From NCBI GenBank assembly GCA_051861545.1, contig JBIMKP010000003.1:1-64000 (forward strand): a stretch of DNA of 64,000 nt. Direction: 5' to 3'. The DNA is from CAISCU01 sp051861545 (GTDB lineage: Bacteria; Bacteroidota; Bacteroidia; UKL13-3). The notes below the pieces were generated by a model. That model was not told the DNA's origin. It saw only the letters and a program-made list of their open reading frames with translations, and searched no databases. The translations under genes were made by a program, and so were the position numbers. The first letter of the stretch is position 1, and the number at the start of each line of letters is the position of its first letter. Positions 20,034 through 29,474 of the stretch are shown here, piece after piece.

Positions 20034-20510
20034 CTACTTTAATTCCTTTGCTTCAAATAATTTTAGTAAATCTCTTTTTGATTCATTTACTTCTCCCTCA
20101 AAGCCATATTTACTTATAAAAAATCCAAAACCAAGCATTCCTAATGGAAGTAATCCTGTGAATGCATATTTGATATCTGTTAGGTTTACTAAAATCAACA
20201 TCAAACAAGTAAAGAGGATGAATCCAAACCAAAATCCCATAAATATTTTTACGGGTTTAGATACCTCAAATTTTATGTGAATGAAACAACCTTTGATATC
20301 AGTTTCAATATTTCCTTTTATGAGAGGTTTGAATGAATTTCTACCTGATATTATCCGAGTTAATTCAAAATCAGTTTCACTATATCTGCCATCATATACA
20401 TTCTTCAAATATGGTGATTGAGTAGTTTTGCATAAATGACTAATTCTATCTATTGCTTCATTTTTAGATATTTCGCTAGTTAGTTTAAATGTAGTTTTTA
20501 GCCAATTCAT
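20034..20510 (-). CDS. Hypothetical membrane protein
   Basis: A 158-residue protein of unknown family. A soluble N-terminal part (residues 1-95) is followed by two transmembrane helices at about 92-112 (MGFWFGFILFTCLMLILV) and 118-135 (AFTGLLPLGMLGFGFF), with a short charged tail ending KDLLKLFEAKELK. It stands alone, 58 bp upstream of the lipoprotein gene on the same strand. The 210 bp upstream of it hold no recognised feature. Confidence 0.6.
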   Translation of the reverse strand: MNWLKTTFKLTSEISKNEAIDRISHLCKTTQSPYLKNVYDGRYSETDFELTRIISGRNSFKPLIKGNIETDIKGCFIHIKFEVSKPVKIFMGFWFGFILFTCLMLILVNLTDIKYAFTGLLPLGMLGFGFFISKYGFEGEVNESKRDLLKLFEAKELK

Positions 20511-20720
20511 TTGATTGTTTTATGCAAGTATTCTTTTTAATTTAAATACAATCAAACAATTAAGGACAAGCTGTATTTTAAACTTATTTTATAACAAATC
20601 CGCTATGAACTTAAAAACCTTTATAAATGTGTTTTATTGATTTCAAAAAAATAATAAAAACAAAAGTATCTTATAGATTATAAATATATTATAAAGATGT
20701 AATGATTTTAAACATTAGAT

Positions 20721-21254
20721 TCACTTCCAAACCCAATCTAATTGTTGAACAAAAGGAATTTCAAAGTTTAATTGAAGTTCGTTAATTTTAGTTCTGATGT
20801 GTTCTAAATCATTAACTTTTGCTTTTGATATTAAATAAGAATCACCTTCAGTGAATAGTAAAATGAAATAATCATTTGTTTCATAAATAATGTCTAAATC
20901 GGCATATTTAATACTTCCTTCTCCTGTTTCATCTTGAGAGTAGAACTCATCATTTCTGAATTCAAAATTGATGTCTTTTCCGAAGCTAGAACTGAAATTA
21001 TCTTTGACATATTTTGAATATTGTCTTTTTTGTGACCACCTTGAATAAACAGGATAAATGGTAAAAAACAAGATACTTGTTATTCCAAAATAGATTGCTA
21101 AATGTATATTTCCATTATAATAAGCAATCATTGAAAAGATCAAAATCAATAGGCTATTAATCCATCTCGATCTTGTTCTATTTCTAACTTTTATTGGGCT
21201 TACCGATGCCAAAAACAACTGATGTTGCAAATAATCTTTCTCTTCTAAAATCAT
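20721..21254 (-). CDS. YcxB-like membrane protein
   Basis: A 177-residue protein with two transmembrane helices (about 31-47 and 51-68) and a C-terminal soluble domain with a GSIKYADLDIIYETNDYFILLFTEGDSYLISK stretch in split form, the pattern of the YcxB-like domain. Function unknown in this family. It starts 4 bases downstream of the RsmH-like gene stop, so the two are probably cotranscribed. Confidence 0.6.
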   Translation of the reverse strand: MILEEKDYLQHQLFLASVSPIKVRNRTRSRWINSLLILIFSMIAYYNGNIHLAIYFGITSILFFTIYPVYSRWSQKRQYSKYVKDNFSSSFGKDINFEFRNDEFYSQDETGEGSIKYADLDIIYETNDYFILLFTEGDSYLISKAKVNDLEHIRTKINELQLNFEIPFVQQLDWVWK

Positions 21255-21258
21255 ATTA

Positions 21259-22308
21259 TTAAGCTTTGATTGCGCATCTCAGTTTGGCTGATTTTGCTCT
21301 TGGGTTATTAAATATTTCTTCTGCACTTGGTCTGATTGGTTCTTGAGAAATCTCAGAAAAGACACCAGCTCTAAATAAAGCTTGAAATACTTTTTTTACT
21401 CTTCTATCTTCACCTGAATGAAAAGTAAGGATGGCAACTCTTCCTTCCGATTTCATGGCATAAGGAAGTTTTTCAAGGAAACTTTCAAGTACACCAAATT
21501 CGTCATTTACTGCAATTCTCAATGCTTGGAAACATCTTTGACAGGCTTTTTTGATTTCTTCTTTTTTTGTTGCTGCTGGTAAAAACGAAAGCGCTTCTGA
21601 TATGATTAAAAAAAGTTGTGTAGTTGTTTGAATAGCTCCTGAATGGTTCACAATCTGACGTGCTATTTGTTTTGCATAAGGCTCATCAGAATTAACCTCA
21701 AACAATTCTTCTAAAAAATCTTGAGAGCAGTTTTTTATGTACTCAGAAACTGGTTTACCACTTTTGGGATTCAGTCTTAAATCTAAAGGACCATCAATTT
21801 TATAAGAAAATCCTCTATCCGGATTATCGATTTGCATGGATGAAACTCCCAAATCGGCTAATATGAAATCGAATAAACCAGATTCACTTTCCAATTGGTC
21901 TATTTGAGAAAAATTCATTTTTCGGATTTTCACTTTGTCTTCACCATAGCCGGCTTTTTCTAAACGTTCTTTGGTTTTAGGAAGCTCAATTGGGTCAACA
22001 TCTGTGGCAAACAAAATGCCTTTTCCTTTTAATTGTTTCAGCATTTCTAGGCTATGACCACCATATCCTAATGTTGCATCAAGTCCTATTTGACCAGGTT
22101 TAATTTGTAGAAAATCTAAAATCTCATTTACACAAATAGAAAGGTGCATTCCTGCTGGAGTTCTGCCTTGTTGTTTGATTTTTTCAATATCATCGGCATA
22201 TTTTTCCGGCTGTAATTCCTTGTATTTTTCTTTAAACGATTTAGGATGAGTTCCTTTATAGCGAACTCTTCTTGCTTTTTTAGGCTCCTGATTTTGTTCC
22301 GACTCCAT
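21259..22308 (-). CDS. rsmH: RsmH-type rRNA methyltransferase, long-N-terminus variant
   Basis: A 349-residue S-adenosylmethionine methyltransferase of the RsmH/MraW family, which makes N4-methylcytidine at position 1402 of 16S rRNA. The SAM motif DATLGYGGHS is at 77-86, LADLGVSSMQID at 150-161, and RGFSYKIDGPLDLRL follows at 165. Unlike the usual protein, which begins just before a HxPVLLxE motif, this one has about 55 extra residues (RVRYKGTHPKSFKEKYKEL...TPAGMHLSICV) and lies outside any cell-division cluster. The same variant is known in other bacteria beside a canonical RsmH, so this may be a second copy; its target may differ. Confidence 0.8.
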   Translation of the reverse strand: MESEQNQEPKKARRVRYKGTHPKSFKEKYKELQPEKYADDIEKIKQQGRTPAGMHLSICVNEILDFLQIKPGQIGLDATLGYGGHSLEMLKQLKGKGILFATDVDPIELPKTKERLEKAGYGEDKVKIRKMNFSQIDQLESESGLFDFILADLGVSSMQIDNPDRGFSYKIDGPLDLRLNPKSGKPVSEYIKNCSQDFLEELFEVNSDEPYAKQIARQIVNHSGAIQTTTQLFLIISEALSFLPAATKKEEIKKACQRCFQALRIAVNDEFGVLESFLEKLPYAMKSEGRVAILTFHSGEDRRVKKVFQALFRAGVFSEISQEPIRPSAEEIFNNPRAKSAKLRCAIKA

Positions 22309-22389
22309 TGCGGTAAAAATACGGAATAATCAAGAGCTACAAAATTATTAATAAGGATATGAATTGATGGGAATTAACAAATGCCTAAA

Positions 22390-22884
22390 TCAATTTTGTT
22401 GAATTTCATTATCTGCTTGGATATCTTGAACATTTAAATTAGAATCAAGTTCCAATTCTTTTAACTCATTAATAGCTGGAATGCCTTTATAGATTAAATA
22501 CAAAAACAAAATGTGAAAGGCAAAACTCATCCATAAGTTAAAATAAAAGAACAATATAGCATCCAACGCATAAAAATTCAATCCAATGATAAATGCAGTT
22601 TTGTTAGCTTTTCTGGCTTGATATCCTATAAAAGCGATTACCAAAGAAATGATTACATTGATGATTGTGGCATAATAATTATAAGAGCCATAAATATCCA
22701 TAATTGCAGCATCAACTAATAAACAAACGCCTAAACCTCCCCTAAATCCAATATTACTTGGTGTATCAAAATTTAAAATAGAATTGATAATGGATAAAGC
22801 TGCAATCCAATAAAACCAATTAGCTGCTTTTTTAATTTTATGTTGAATTTCTTCTCTTTCTAAATCGAATATTTCCTGATTCAT
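22390..22884 (-). CDS. Hypothetical four-helix membrane protein
   Basis: A 164-residue protein with four hydrophobic segments (about 22-40, 47-62, 72-91 and 99-135) and polar ends. No family recognised. Its ATG overlaps the stop of the upstream gene (ATGA at 22881-22884), so it was probably translated by coupling with the gene now broken by the 244-bp insertion; that coupling should be lost because ribosomes stop inside the insertion. Confidence 0.6.
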   Translation of the reverse strand: MNQEIFDLEREEIQHKIKKAANWFYWIAALSIINSILNFDTPSNIGFRGGLGVCLLVDAAIMDIYGSYNYYATIINVIISLVIAFIGYQARKANKTAFIIGLNFYALDAILFFYFNLWMSFAFHILFLYLIYKGIPAINELKELELDSNLNVQDIQADNEIQQN

Positions 22885-23496
22885 TTTATTTCATTTAAAT
22901 TATAAAATACATATTTTTTATTTTCTTTTCCAATTCTCACCATTTCATCAGCACCTGCAGAAGGTCCGCCAATTCTTAGTATAGCGTCACAGTGTTCAAT
23001 CAGGCGAATGGCAACCGGATGAAATATTTCATTAAAAATATCATCGCCTATATTTTTTGAGCCTGCTTCTTCAATTAGGGCCTGCTGAAAAAGACAGAAA
23101 CAGGTCAGATTTTAGGCGCTGCCAAATTAGATGTATATATAATACTTCAATTTGGCAGCAACGACAAAGATGGCCTTGTTTCTGTCTTTATTTAATTTGA
23201 AAACTAATTTTACTTGATGCAAGGATTTTTAAGCCATTGTTCTTAAGACCTTGCATTTAAATTATTTAAATACAATCTAATTGATTGATAATAAGTTCTA
23301 ATAAAGATTTTCAGCAGGCCCCAATTAGAGGTAAAGCAAACCATTCTCCTAATACTGGCAAATGGCCCATTTTGTAAATTTCCAATGCTGTTGAACTCAT
23401 TGCTTTTACATTTTGATGTATCAATTCTGGATTGTCGTTTGTTCCCGAACGGTATGGTCCTGCAACCAATATCATCATCGTTTTTTTATTCTCCAT
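22881..23496 (-). pseudogene. Small DUF4406 / nucleoside deoxyribosyltransferase-like gene, interrupted
   Basis: The gene starts at ATG 23496 (MENKKTMMILVAGPYRSG) and runs 58 codons to ..GEWFALPLI, where it is broken by the insertion at 23078-23321. The remaining frame now ends with three foreign codons and a TGA inside the element. Removing the element and one copy of the CAATTA duplication restores an unbroken 121-residue frame (..LPLI-EEAGSKNIG..IGGPSAGADEMVRIG..) ending at 22881. The AGPYRSG opening and the IGGPSAGADEM segment suggest the nucleoside 2-deoxyribosyltransferase-like fold (DUF4406 type). Its start overlaps the NudK-like stop (TAATG), so it was likely a partner in nucleotide metabolism. 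Confidence 0.85.
23078..23321. mobile_element. 244-bp MITE with 14-bp terminal inverted repeats and 6-bp target duplication
   Basis: The ends are GGGCCTGCTGAAAA and its exact inverse complement TTTTCAGCAGGCCC. Both sides carry the direct repeat CAATTA (23072-23077 and 23322-23327). No coding frame is present. The inside folds into two hairpins: GACAGAAACAGG (23093) with CCTTGTTTCTGTC (23174), enclosing GCTGCCAAATT / AATTTGGCAGC; and ATGCAAGG (23217) with CCTTGCAT (to 23256). This is the signature of a non-autonomous DNA transposon; the parent transposase is not in the window. The perfect duplication and the intact flanking frame argue for a recent insertion. Confidence 0.9.
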
Positions 23497-24074
23497 TACA
23501 AGATGTTTTTTAATCTTAAATATTGAATCAACATAATGGTTTTGGCATCTTTAATTTCTCCGTTTTCAATCATTTCAAGTGATTGTTCAAAAGGAATTTC
23601 TAATACTTCAATATTTTCATCCTCACCTTCGGCTCCGCCACCATCACTTATTTTCATATTATTGGAATATTCACCTATATAAAAATAGAGTTTTTCGGTA
23701 ACAGAACCCGGCGACATATAAGCTTCATAAACCTTTTTTACATCTTGAATTTTATATCCTGTTTCTTCTTCAGTTTCTCTTCTTATACAATCATCCGGTT
23801 GGTCTTCATCAAGTAAACCTGCACATGCTTCTATCATCATGCCACTTTCATTACCATTTACAAAAGTTGGCATTCTAAATTGCTTTGTTAGAATTACGTT
23901 TTTAGACTCAAGGTTATACAATAAAATTACTGCTCCATTGCCACGGTCATAAGATTCTCTTTCTTGTATGTGTTGAGCTCCATCTTTACTTCTAAATTCA
24001 AACTTTATTTTATGCAATACATACCAATTATCAGATAGTATTTTGTCTTCAATAATATGGATGTTTGTAATCAT
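23496..24074 (-). CDS. nudK: NUDIX hydrolase, GDP-mannose pyrophosphatase-like (NudK)
   Basis: A 192-residue NUDIX protein. The box runs from G86 (AGLLDEDQPDDCIRR) to REx2EETGY at 99-107, with the spacing found in NudK rather than in the textbook box. The upstream TKQFRMPTFVNG and downstream MSPGSVTEKLYFYIGEY segments also match NudK, which hydrolyses GDP-mannose to GMP and mannose-1-phosphate. The start overlaps the upstream transglutaminase-like gene (ATGA), and its stop overlaps the interrupted gene, forming a tight operon. Confidence 0.82.
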   Translation of the reverse strand: MITNIHIIEDKILSDNWYVLHKIKFEFRSKDGAQHIQERESYDRGNGAVILLYNLESKNVILTKQFRMPTFVNGNESGMMIEACAGLLDEDQPDDCIRRETEEETGYKIQDVKKVYEAYMSPGSVTEKLYFYIGEYSNNMKISDGGGAEGEDENIEVLEIPFEQSLEMIENGEIKDAKTIMLIQYLRLKNIL

Positions 24075-26059
24075 TCTTTTTTGGTTTTTTCCTTTAGTTT
24101 AGAACAAGCTTGAATTCCGTTTTTGCAGTTTTTACTTAGTGCATTGTAATGTTGGTTGATATTGTTACTTCTTGCAGTATAACATTTAGCTTCAATGCTT
24201 TTCTCCATTTCATAAAGTTTTCTTTCAACTTCTGAATTTTCTTTTAATTTTTCACAATACTGATTTAAGAATTGAACATGGTTATAAACAGTACTAAAAT
24301 CTTCGAAGTATTGATTTAATTCAGTTCTATAATTTTCTTTATTTTTAATATCTGTTTCTAATAATAACTCTCTGTTTGCTCCATATTTTACAAGTTTAGC
24401 ATAATTGGCTTCCAAAACTTTGTGAGTCGAATATAATCGAGTGAAAAGTGATTTCAACTTTTTGGCTTCTTTGATATAATTACTCAATATAAAAACTTTG
24501 TTTTTGTCGAATAGGAGAGAGTCAGCGCGTTTTTTATAATGGATTATACTGTCTTTATTACTTCTAACATAAAAATCTAAGTCATCTTCAAAGTTTAACC
24601 TCAAATTGTTGACGTATTTTATACCTTGAATATTGGTTGAATTTACATATCCATAATAGGCAAAATGATGGTTGTATTGTTCGTAAAGACTATCGAGAAG
24701 CGCAAATTGATTAAACAACAACTCATTGATAATTCGAAGTGAATCGTTGTAGTTGAGTATTTTGGTTTCTGCGTCTAATGAGTCGCTTTTACTAAATTGT
24801 GTTGTTTTAGTTGTATTAAAAACCTTTTTAGATTTAATAAAATCGTGGTAACGAGATCTATTTTTTTTATTGATTAGTTTTAAATCTAGTTTTACTTTGA
24901 TAACAGTTTTTGGAGTTGACTCCATCTTCTTTTCAATCCTTCTTGCAGAGGCAATTAAATCCTTGTTTTGGAAACCAAGGATTTCATGTTTTCTTCTGTT
25001 ATTATATTTTAGCTCCTCCTTTTGAATTCCTAATTGATAAATGCTGCTATCATAATGAATTTTAGCAGATTTCAGATTTGAATAAATTCCTTCTTTTGTT
25101 TTTTGTTTTGGCGTTTCATTATTGTTATTAGGATTACTCAAACGTTCATACATTTCAAACGCGCTTAAAAGTTCACCAACCGCTAGTGTATAGGGGTTTT
25201 TATTGTTGAATACATAAATTGATTTACCATTTTCAACTAGTTTTTCAGATTCAGGTTTGCTTATAGATGCCAATCTTTCTTCATTTAATTGAGCATTATC
25301 AGATAATATTCCTGTTTCATTTTTCTTCCTCAAATAAAAACTGCTATCAGTTTCAAAATCTTTTATACTTAATGCAGGTGAAGCTAATTGCCACAAAGGA
25401 TTAGCAGGGAAATGGTCGTAGTTAAATGCATTTGCATCTTTGTAATAATAATCTAAAACAGGTCTGAACTTAAATCTAGGTTTGATTTTGAACCTATCGT
25501 ATTTACCACCTGAAAAGAAATAAACGAAAGCTCCCCAAATTGTTCTTTTGTGATTAATAACATATCCAGCATCCCAAGTATTGTCGATATACTTCCATTC
25601 ATTGTTGATATAAACTGCATTCCAAATATGTTCATCTAAATAAAAATGATCATTTAGGTCTGTTAATAATCCTTTTGTATAACCAGGAACTTCAGTTGAT
25701 ACAATGCCAGCTTGTTTGCATAATTCATTGAATAAATCAGTATAACCAGTGCATATAGCTTTTCTTTTTTTGAGAATAGTTTCTACAGGAACTCGGCTAA
25801 AATCGTATTTACCACTTTTTTTTACGTCATATTTAATATGATGTGTTATCCAACAATGAATAGCTTTTACTTTTTCAGAATCATCATTTAAATTTTCTGT
25901 CAGTTTAAGAGCAAGTTTTTCTGGGTTTCTAGAGTTGAAAAAGGAAACTCTCGTAGTACATTTCTTTTGTGCAAATAATGAAGCTGACAATAGGAATAGC
26001 ATAGAAAAATAGCTCCATCGAATAAAGAATGGATTCTTTTTTGGGATAATTTGTTTCAT
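24071..26059 (-). CDS. Secreted transglutaminase-like protein
   Basis: A 662-residue protein with a membrane/signal segment at 17-30 (..SASLFAQ). Residues about 55-165 form a transglutaminase-like domain with the catalytic triad C103 (KAICTGYTDLF), H144 (DEHIWNAVY) and D159 (YIDNTWDAG), the typical cytokinesis-protein/transglut_core order. The remaining 480 residues are highly charged and helical, with many K, N and E residues and probable coiled coils; no known domain seen. Probably a periplasmic peptidase or cross-linking enzyme. It opens the operon that continues with nudK. Confidence 0.75.
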   Translation of the reverse strand: MKQIIPKKNPFFIRWSYFSMLFLLSASLFAQKKCTTRVSFFNSRNPEKLALKLTENLNDDSEKVKAIHCWITHHIKYDVKKSGKYDFSRVPVETILKKRKAICTGYTDLFNELCKQAGIVSTEVPGYTKGLLTDLNDHFYLDEHIWNAVYINNEWKYIDNTWDAGYVINHKRTIWGAFVYFFSGGKYDRFKIKPRFKFRPVLDYYYKDANAFNYDHFPANPLWQLASPALSIKDFETDSSFYLRKKNETGILSDNAQLNEERLASISKPESEKLVENGKSIYVFNNKNPYTLAVGELLSAFEMYERLSNPNNNNETPKQKTKEGIYSNLKSAKIHYDSSIYQLGIQKEELKYNNRRKHEILGFQNKDLIASARRIEKKMESTPKTVIKVKLDLKLINKKNRSRYHDFIKSKKVFNTTKTTQFSKSDSLDAETKILNYNDSLRIINELLFNQFALLDSLYEQYNHHFAYYGYVNSTNIQGIKYVNNLRLNFEDDLDFYVRSNKDSIIHYKKRADSLLFDKNKVFILSNYIKEAKKLKSLFTRLYSTHKVLEANYAKLVKYGANRELLLETDIKNKENYRTELNQYFEDFSTVYNHVQFLNQYCEKLKENSEVERKLYEMEKSIEAKCYTARSNNINQHYNALSKNCKNGIQACSKLKEKTKKE

Positions 26060-26136
26060 AGAATTAGATACGATTTCAATTAAAATTCAAATTAAATTCT
26101 ATTTTTTGAAAAATCGATTGCTTTTATTTTGAATTA

Positions 26137-27285
26137 TTACTTCAAATAACTTCTCATTTTTAAACATGAAGGATTAGGTACCTGAATCTCAACTGTTGTT
26201 TTGCTTAAGAATCCTGTTTTATTATCTCTTTTAAAAACAACTATGTTGTTGGAGATTTGATTTGCAACCAATAAGAACTTTCCACTTGGGTCTAAGGTAA
26301 AGTTTCTTGGATGTTCTCCTCCTGTTTTTTGGTGTTGAATAAGCTTAATTTTTCCATTTTTAGAAATTGAAAAAACTGATATAGTGTTTTCATCTATCCA
26401 TCTATTCGATGCATAAAGAAAAAGGCCATCTGGAGAAATATGGATATCGGCAGAACCATAAGTATCTTGTGTTTTTGAATAAGATTTTATATTTTGAATT
26501 TCTGTTAGTTTGCCATTAAAATAGGAGTAAACACAAACAGTTCCACTGAGCTCTTCAATGCAATATGCAAATTTCCCAGTAGGATGAAATGTAAAATGAC
26601 GAGGTCCACTTCCTGGTTTGGTTTTTACTTCAAGTGATTTGTTCTCGAAAAATTGATTCATAGAATCTGGATTGAATTCAAAAACACGAATTTTATCGGC
26701 ACCTAAATCAGGTAAGAAAACAAATTTGAAATCAGGAGAGAAATTGGCTGAATGAATATGTGAACTTTCTTGTCGGGACTTATTGATACTGCTATCTTTA
26801 AACTGAAATATATATTTAGAATCATTTAAGCTTCCATCCTCATTCATGTCAAATAATGAAACAGAACCGCCTGTATAATTAGCATTCACCAAGTATTTTC
26901 CTGTTTGATGAATGTCTACATAAACAGGATTGGCTCCACCACTTGCTTTTACATTTATTGGGTAAATCAGACCGTTTAAGCTATCTATTTTGAAGGAACT
27001 AATACTTCCTTCATATGGTGTTTTGGTTTCAGTACAGGCATATAAATATTCCCCATTTGGAGATATGTTTATATAGGAGGGATTTGTAATGTTTGAGCCT
27101 TGTCCCAATTTTTTTAATGAACCATTTATTTCATCGAACTCATAAATATATATTCCACTTGCTGGTATTTCATTAGTATAGGTCCCTACAAATAGTAAAG
27201 TTTTAATTGGTGATTGAGCATTCAACATAGGAGTGAGGCTGATAAAAAACAAAAGCCAGTATATTCTTTTAATCATTTTTTTCAA
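26137..27285 (-). CDS. Secreted lactonase, 6-phosphogluconolactonase (Pgl/YbhE) family
   Basis: A 382-residue beta-propeller protein with a signal peptide (residues 1-23, ..PMLNAQ). Repeating blades carry the motifs NPSYINISPNGEYLYACTE, GANPVYVDIHQTGKYL, GSGPRHFTFHPTGKFAYCIEE (in pieces) and GGEHPRNFTLDPSGKFLLVANQ, diagnostic of the seven-bladed lactonase family. E. coli's member hydrolyses 6-phosphogluconolactone in the cytosol; the signal peptide here implies an exported sugar lactonase, so the substrate may differ. Confidence 0.82.
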   Translation of the reverse strand: MKKMIKRIYWLLFFISLTPMLNAQSPIKTLLFVGTYTNEIPASGIYIYEFDEINGSLKKLGQGSNITNPSYINISPNGEYLYACTETKTPYEGSISSFKIDSLNGLIYPINVKASGGANPVYVDIHQTGKYLVNANYTGGSVSLFDMNEDGSLNDSKYIFQFKDSSINKSRQESSHIHSANFSPDFKFVFLPDLGADKIRVFEFNPDSMNQFFENKSLEVKTKPGSGPRHFTFHPTGKFAYCIEELSGTVCVYSYFNGKLTEIQNIKSYSKTQDTYGSADIHISPDGLFLYASNRWIDENTISVFSISKNGKIKLIQHQKTGGEHPRNFTLDPSGKFLLVANQISNNIVVFKRDNKTGFLSKTTVEIQVPNPSCLKMRSYLK

Positions 27286-27763
27286 CCAATATAAATCTTT
27301 CTTGGTTTTGTTGATTGTAGAAGTCTATTCAACTATAAAAAAAATGATTTAATCTATGTTTTATAGTTGATGTTAATCCTTCAAGTTGCTGATTTTTACA
27401 AGTATTTCTTTTTTACTTAGTGTTAAAAATACACCTTGTTGTTTTGGTTTGATTGTGCTATTAATGCATTGTAAATGTGATATTTGTGTATGTTTTTGTT
27501 CTTTTTATATTTAGTATATGAAATTAGCGAAAATTCGCTTGTTTAATAAATTTCGCTGAATTAGGTTTGAATCACTATAACAAATAGGATGAACAAATAA
27601 ATTATCATGATTTGAGAAAGCATCAGTTTGAATTTTATAAAGGATATAAAATGTATGATGATGTTTTTTCAGAGGAGTAAACAAAAATTGAAAAGTTAAA
27701 ATCATTCAAACCTATATAAGTTCATAAGCCTAAATCCGATTTAGGTTTTTATATCACAATCAC
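27286..27763. other. Intergenic control region before aceB
   Basis: This 478-bp A+T-rich gap between the divergent lactonase and malate synthase genes has no convincing gene. It holds two exact palindromes: AGCGAA-AA-TTCGCT at 27526-27539 and CCTAAAT-CCG-ATTTAGG at 27729-27745. The second lies 18 bases before the aceB ATG and is followed by five T, so it may form a hairpin in the leader. These are the best candidates for operator or leader control of the glyoxylate genes. Confidence 0.45.
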
Positions 27764-29377
27764 ATGACATCCCATACAAAATCTTACGAAAGCTTAGGAG
27801 CTGTTCGTTTTACAAAAGAAATTTCTGGTAGCTACAAAGAAATTCTTAGTGAGGAAACAATTCAGTTTATTGTTCATTTGCATCGAACTTTTAATGAAAG
27901 AAGAAAAGCTTTACTCGGTGCTAGAATCATTCGTCAAACAGAAATTGATAAGGGAATTTTCCCTAATTTTTTAATAGAAACAAAATCCATCAGAGATACA
28001 GATTGGCAGGTTGCTCCAATTCCAACAGACTTACAAGATAGGCGTGTTGAGATAACTGGACCTGTTGACAGACGCATGGTGATTAATGCCTTAAACTCTG
28101 GTGCTAAGGTATTCATGGCTGATTTCGAAGATGCCAATTCTCCTACTTGGGATAATAATCTTTCAGGTCAAATTAACTTAAGAGATGCCATTAGAAGACA
28201 AATAGATTTTGTAGCAGAGAATGGAAAGTCTTATACTTTAAAAGCCAATCCTGCGGTTTTAAAAGTAAGACCAAGAGGCTGGCATTTATTGGAAAAACAC
28301 ATGCTAATTGATGGAGAACAAGTATCTGGTTCATTGTTTGATTTTGGCTTGTTCTTTTTTCATAATGCCAAAGAATTATTAAGCCGTGGCTCTGGTCCAT
28401 ATTTTTACCTACCTAAACTTGAAAGCCATTTAGAAGCAAGTTTATGGAATGATGTATTTGTTGAAGCTCAGCAAAAACTGGGTATTCCAAATGGAAGTAT
28501 TAAAGCCACAGTTTTAATTGAAACCATTTTAGCCGCCTTCGAAATGGATGAAATCATTTTTGAACTTAAAGACCACATGGCAGGATTGAATGCCGGCAGA
28601 TGGGATTATATTTTTTCAATCATTAAAAAGTTTAAAAATCATTCTGATTGTATATTACCCGATCGTTCCTTAGTTACCATGAGTTCTTCATTTATGAGGG
28701 CTTATGCTAAATTATTAGTAAAAACATGTCATAAACGTGGAGCACATGCCATGGGAGGAATGTCGGCTTTTATTCCAAGTAGAAAAGATGAAGTTGTAAA
28801 TAAAATAGCCTTCGAAAAAGTTCAGGCAGACAAAGAACTGGAAGCTTCTACAGGCTTCGATGGAACATGGGTTGCTCATCCTGATTTAGTTCCAATTGCT
28901 ATAACTGCATTTAATCAAGCACTTGGATTAAACCCTCATCAAAAACACCGTTTATGTGAAGAGTATCAAATTGAAGCCAAGGACTTATTGGCTTTCCAAT
29001 CTCCAAATCCAATAATTACTGAGGCAGGTATCAGGATGAATACCAATGTGGCTATTTTATATATCAAATCCTGGTTGGATGGAGTAGGGGCAGCTGCCAT
29101 TCATAATCTCATGGAGGATGCGGCAACAGCAGAAATATCACGAGCTCAGGTTTGGCAATGGTTAAAACATGGTGCTAAAACAACAGATGGTGAACTCATA
29201 ACCTTAAGTCGATATCAAAAAATTCTCGAAGAAGAAATTGAAGTTTTGAAAGCAGAATTAGGAAGTGCTTTTGAAAAAGAAAATTGTCAGAAAGCTATTT
29301 CAATGTTCGATTCATTTATCAAACAAATAGAGTTTGATGAGTTCCTAACTTTAAATGCTTATACACAAATAGACTAA
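27764..29377 (+). CDS. aceB: Malate synthase A
   Basis: A 537-residue malate synthase of the A type, joining glyoxylate and acetyl-CoA to malate in the glyoxylate shunt. Landmarks in order: GPVDRRMVINALNSGAKVFMADFEDA near 95-120, GPYFYLPKLESHLEA, the TVLIETI segment with the catalytic-site glutamate, AGLNAGRWDYIFS, and MTNVAILYIKSWLDGVGAAA-type C-terminal segment. Length is normal for the A form (about 530). It is followed by isocitrate lyase after a 97-bp gap, so the two form the ace operon. Together with aceA it lets the cell grow on acetate or fatty acids without losing carbon as CO2. Confidence 0.96.
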   Translation: MTSHTKSYESLGAVRFTKEISGSYKEILSEETIQFIVHLHRTFNERRKALLGARIIRQTEIDKGIFPNFLIETKSIRDTDWQVAPIPTDLQDRRVEITGPVDRRMVINALNSGAKVFMADFEDANSPTWDNNLSGQINLRDAIRRQIDFVAENGKSYTLKANPAVLKVRPRGWHLLEKHMLIDGEQVSGSLFDFGLFFFHNAKELLSRGSGPYFYLPKLESHLEASLWNDVFVEAQQKLGIPNGSIKATVLIETILAAFEMDEIIFELKDHMAGLNAGRWDYIFSIIKKFKNHSDCILPDRSLVTMSSSFMRAYAKLLVKTCHKRGAHAMGGMSAFIPSRKDEVVNKIAFEKVQADKELEASTGFDGTWVAHPDLVPIAITAFNQALGLNPHQKHRLCEEYQIEAKDLLAFQSPNPIITEAGIRMNTNVAILYIKSWLDGVGAAAIHNLMEDAATAEISRAQVWQWLKHGAKTTDGELITLSRYQKILEEEIEVLKAELGSAFEKENCQKAISMFDSFIKQIEFDEFLTLNAYTQID

Positions 29378-29474
29378 AATGAAAACAACATAATAATCAA
29401 TCTAAAGTAATAGAAAATCTATCGCTAAGGGTCACCTCTTTCCCAAATTTTAAAAAATATAAAATCAAATTAAC

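Noticed and set aside
27511..27705. A 64-codon minus-strand frame in the gap before aceB
   Set aside because: No ribosome-binding context, no family resemblance and odd composition; it overlaps the palindromes and is best read as non-coding control DNA.
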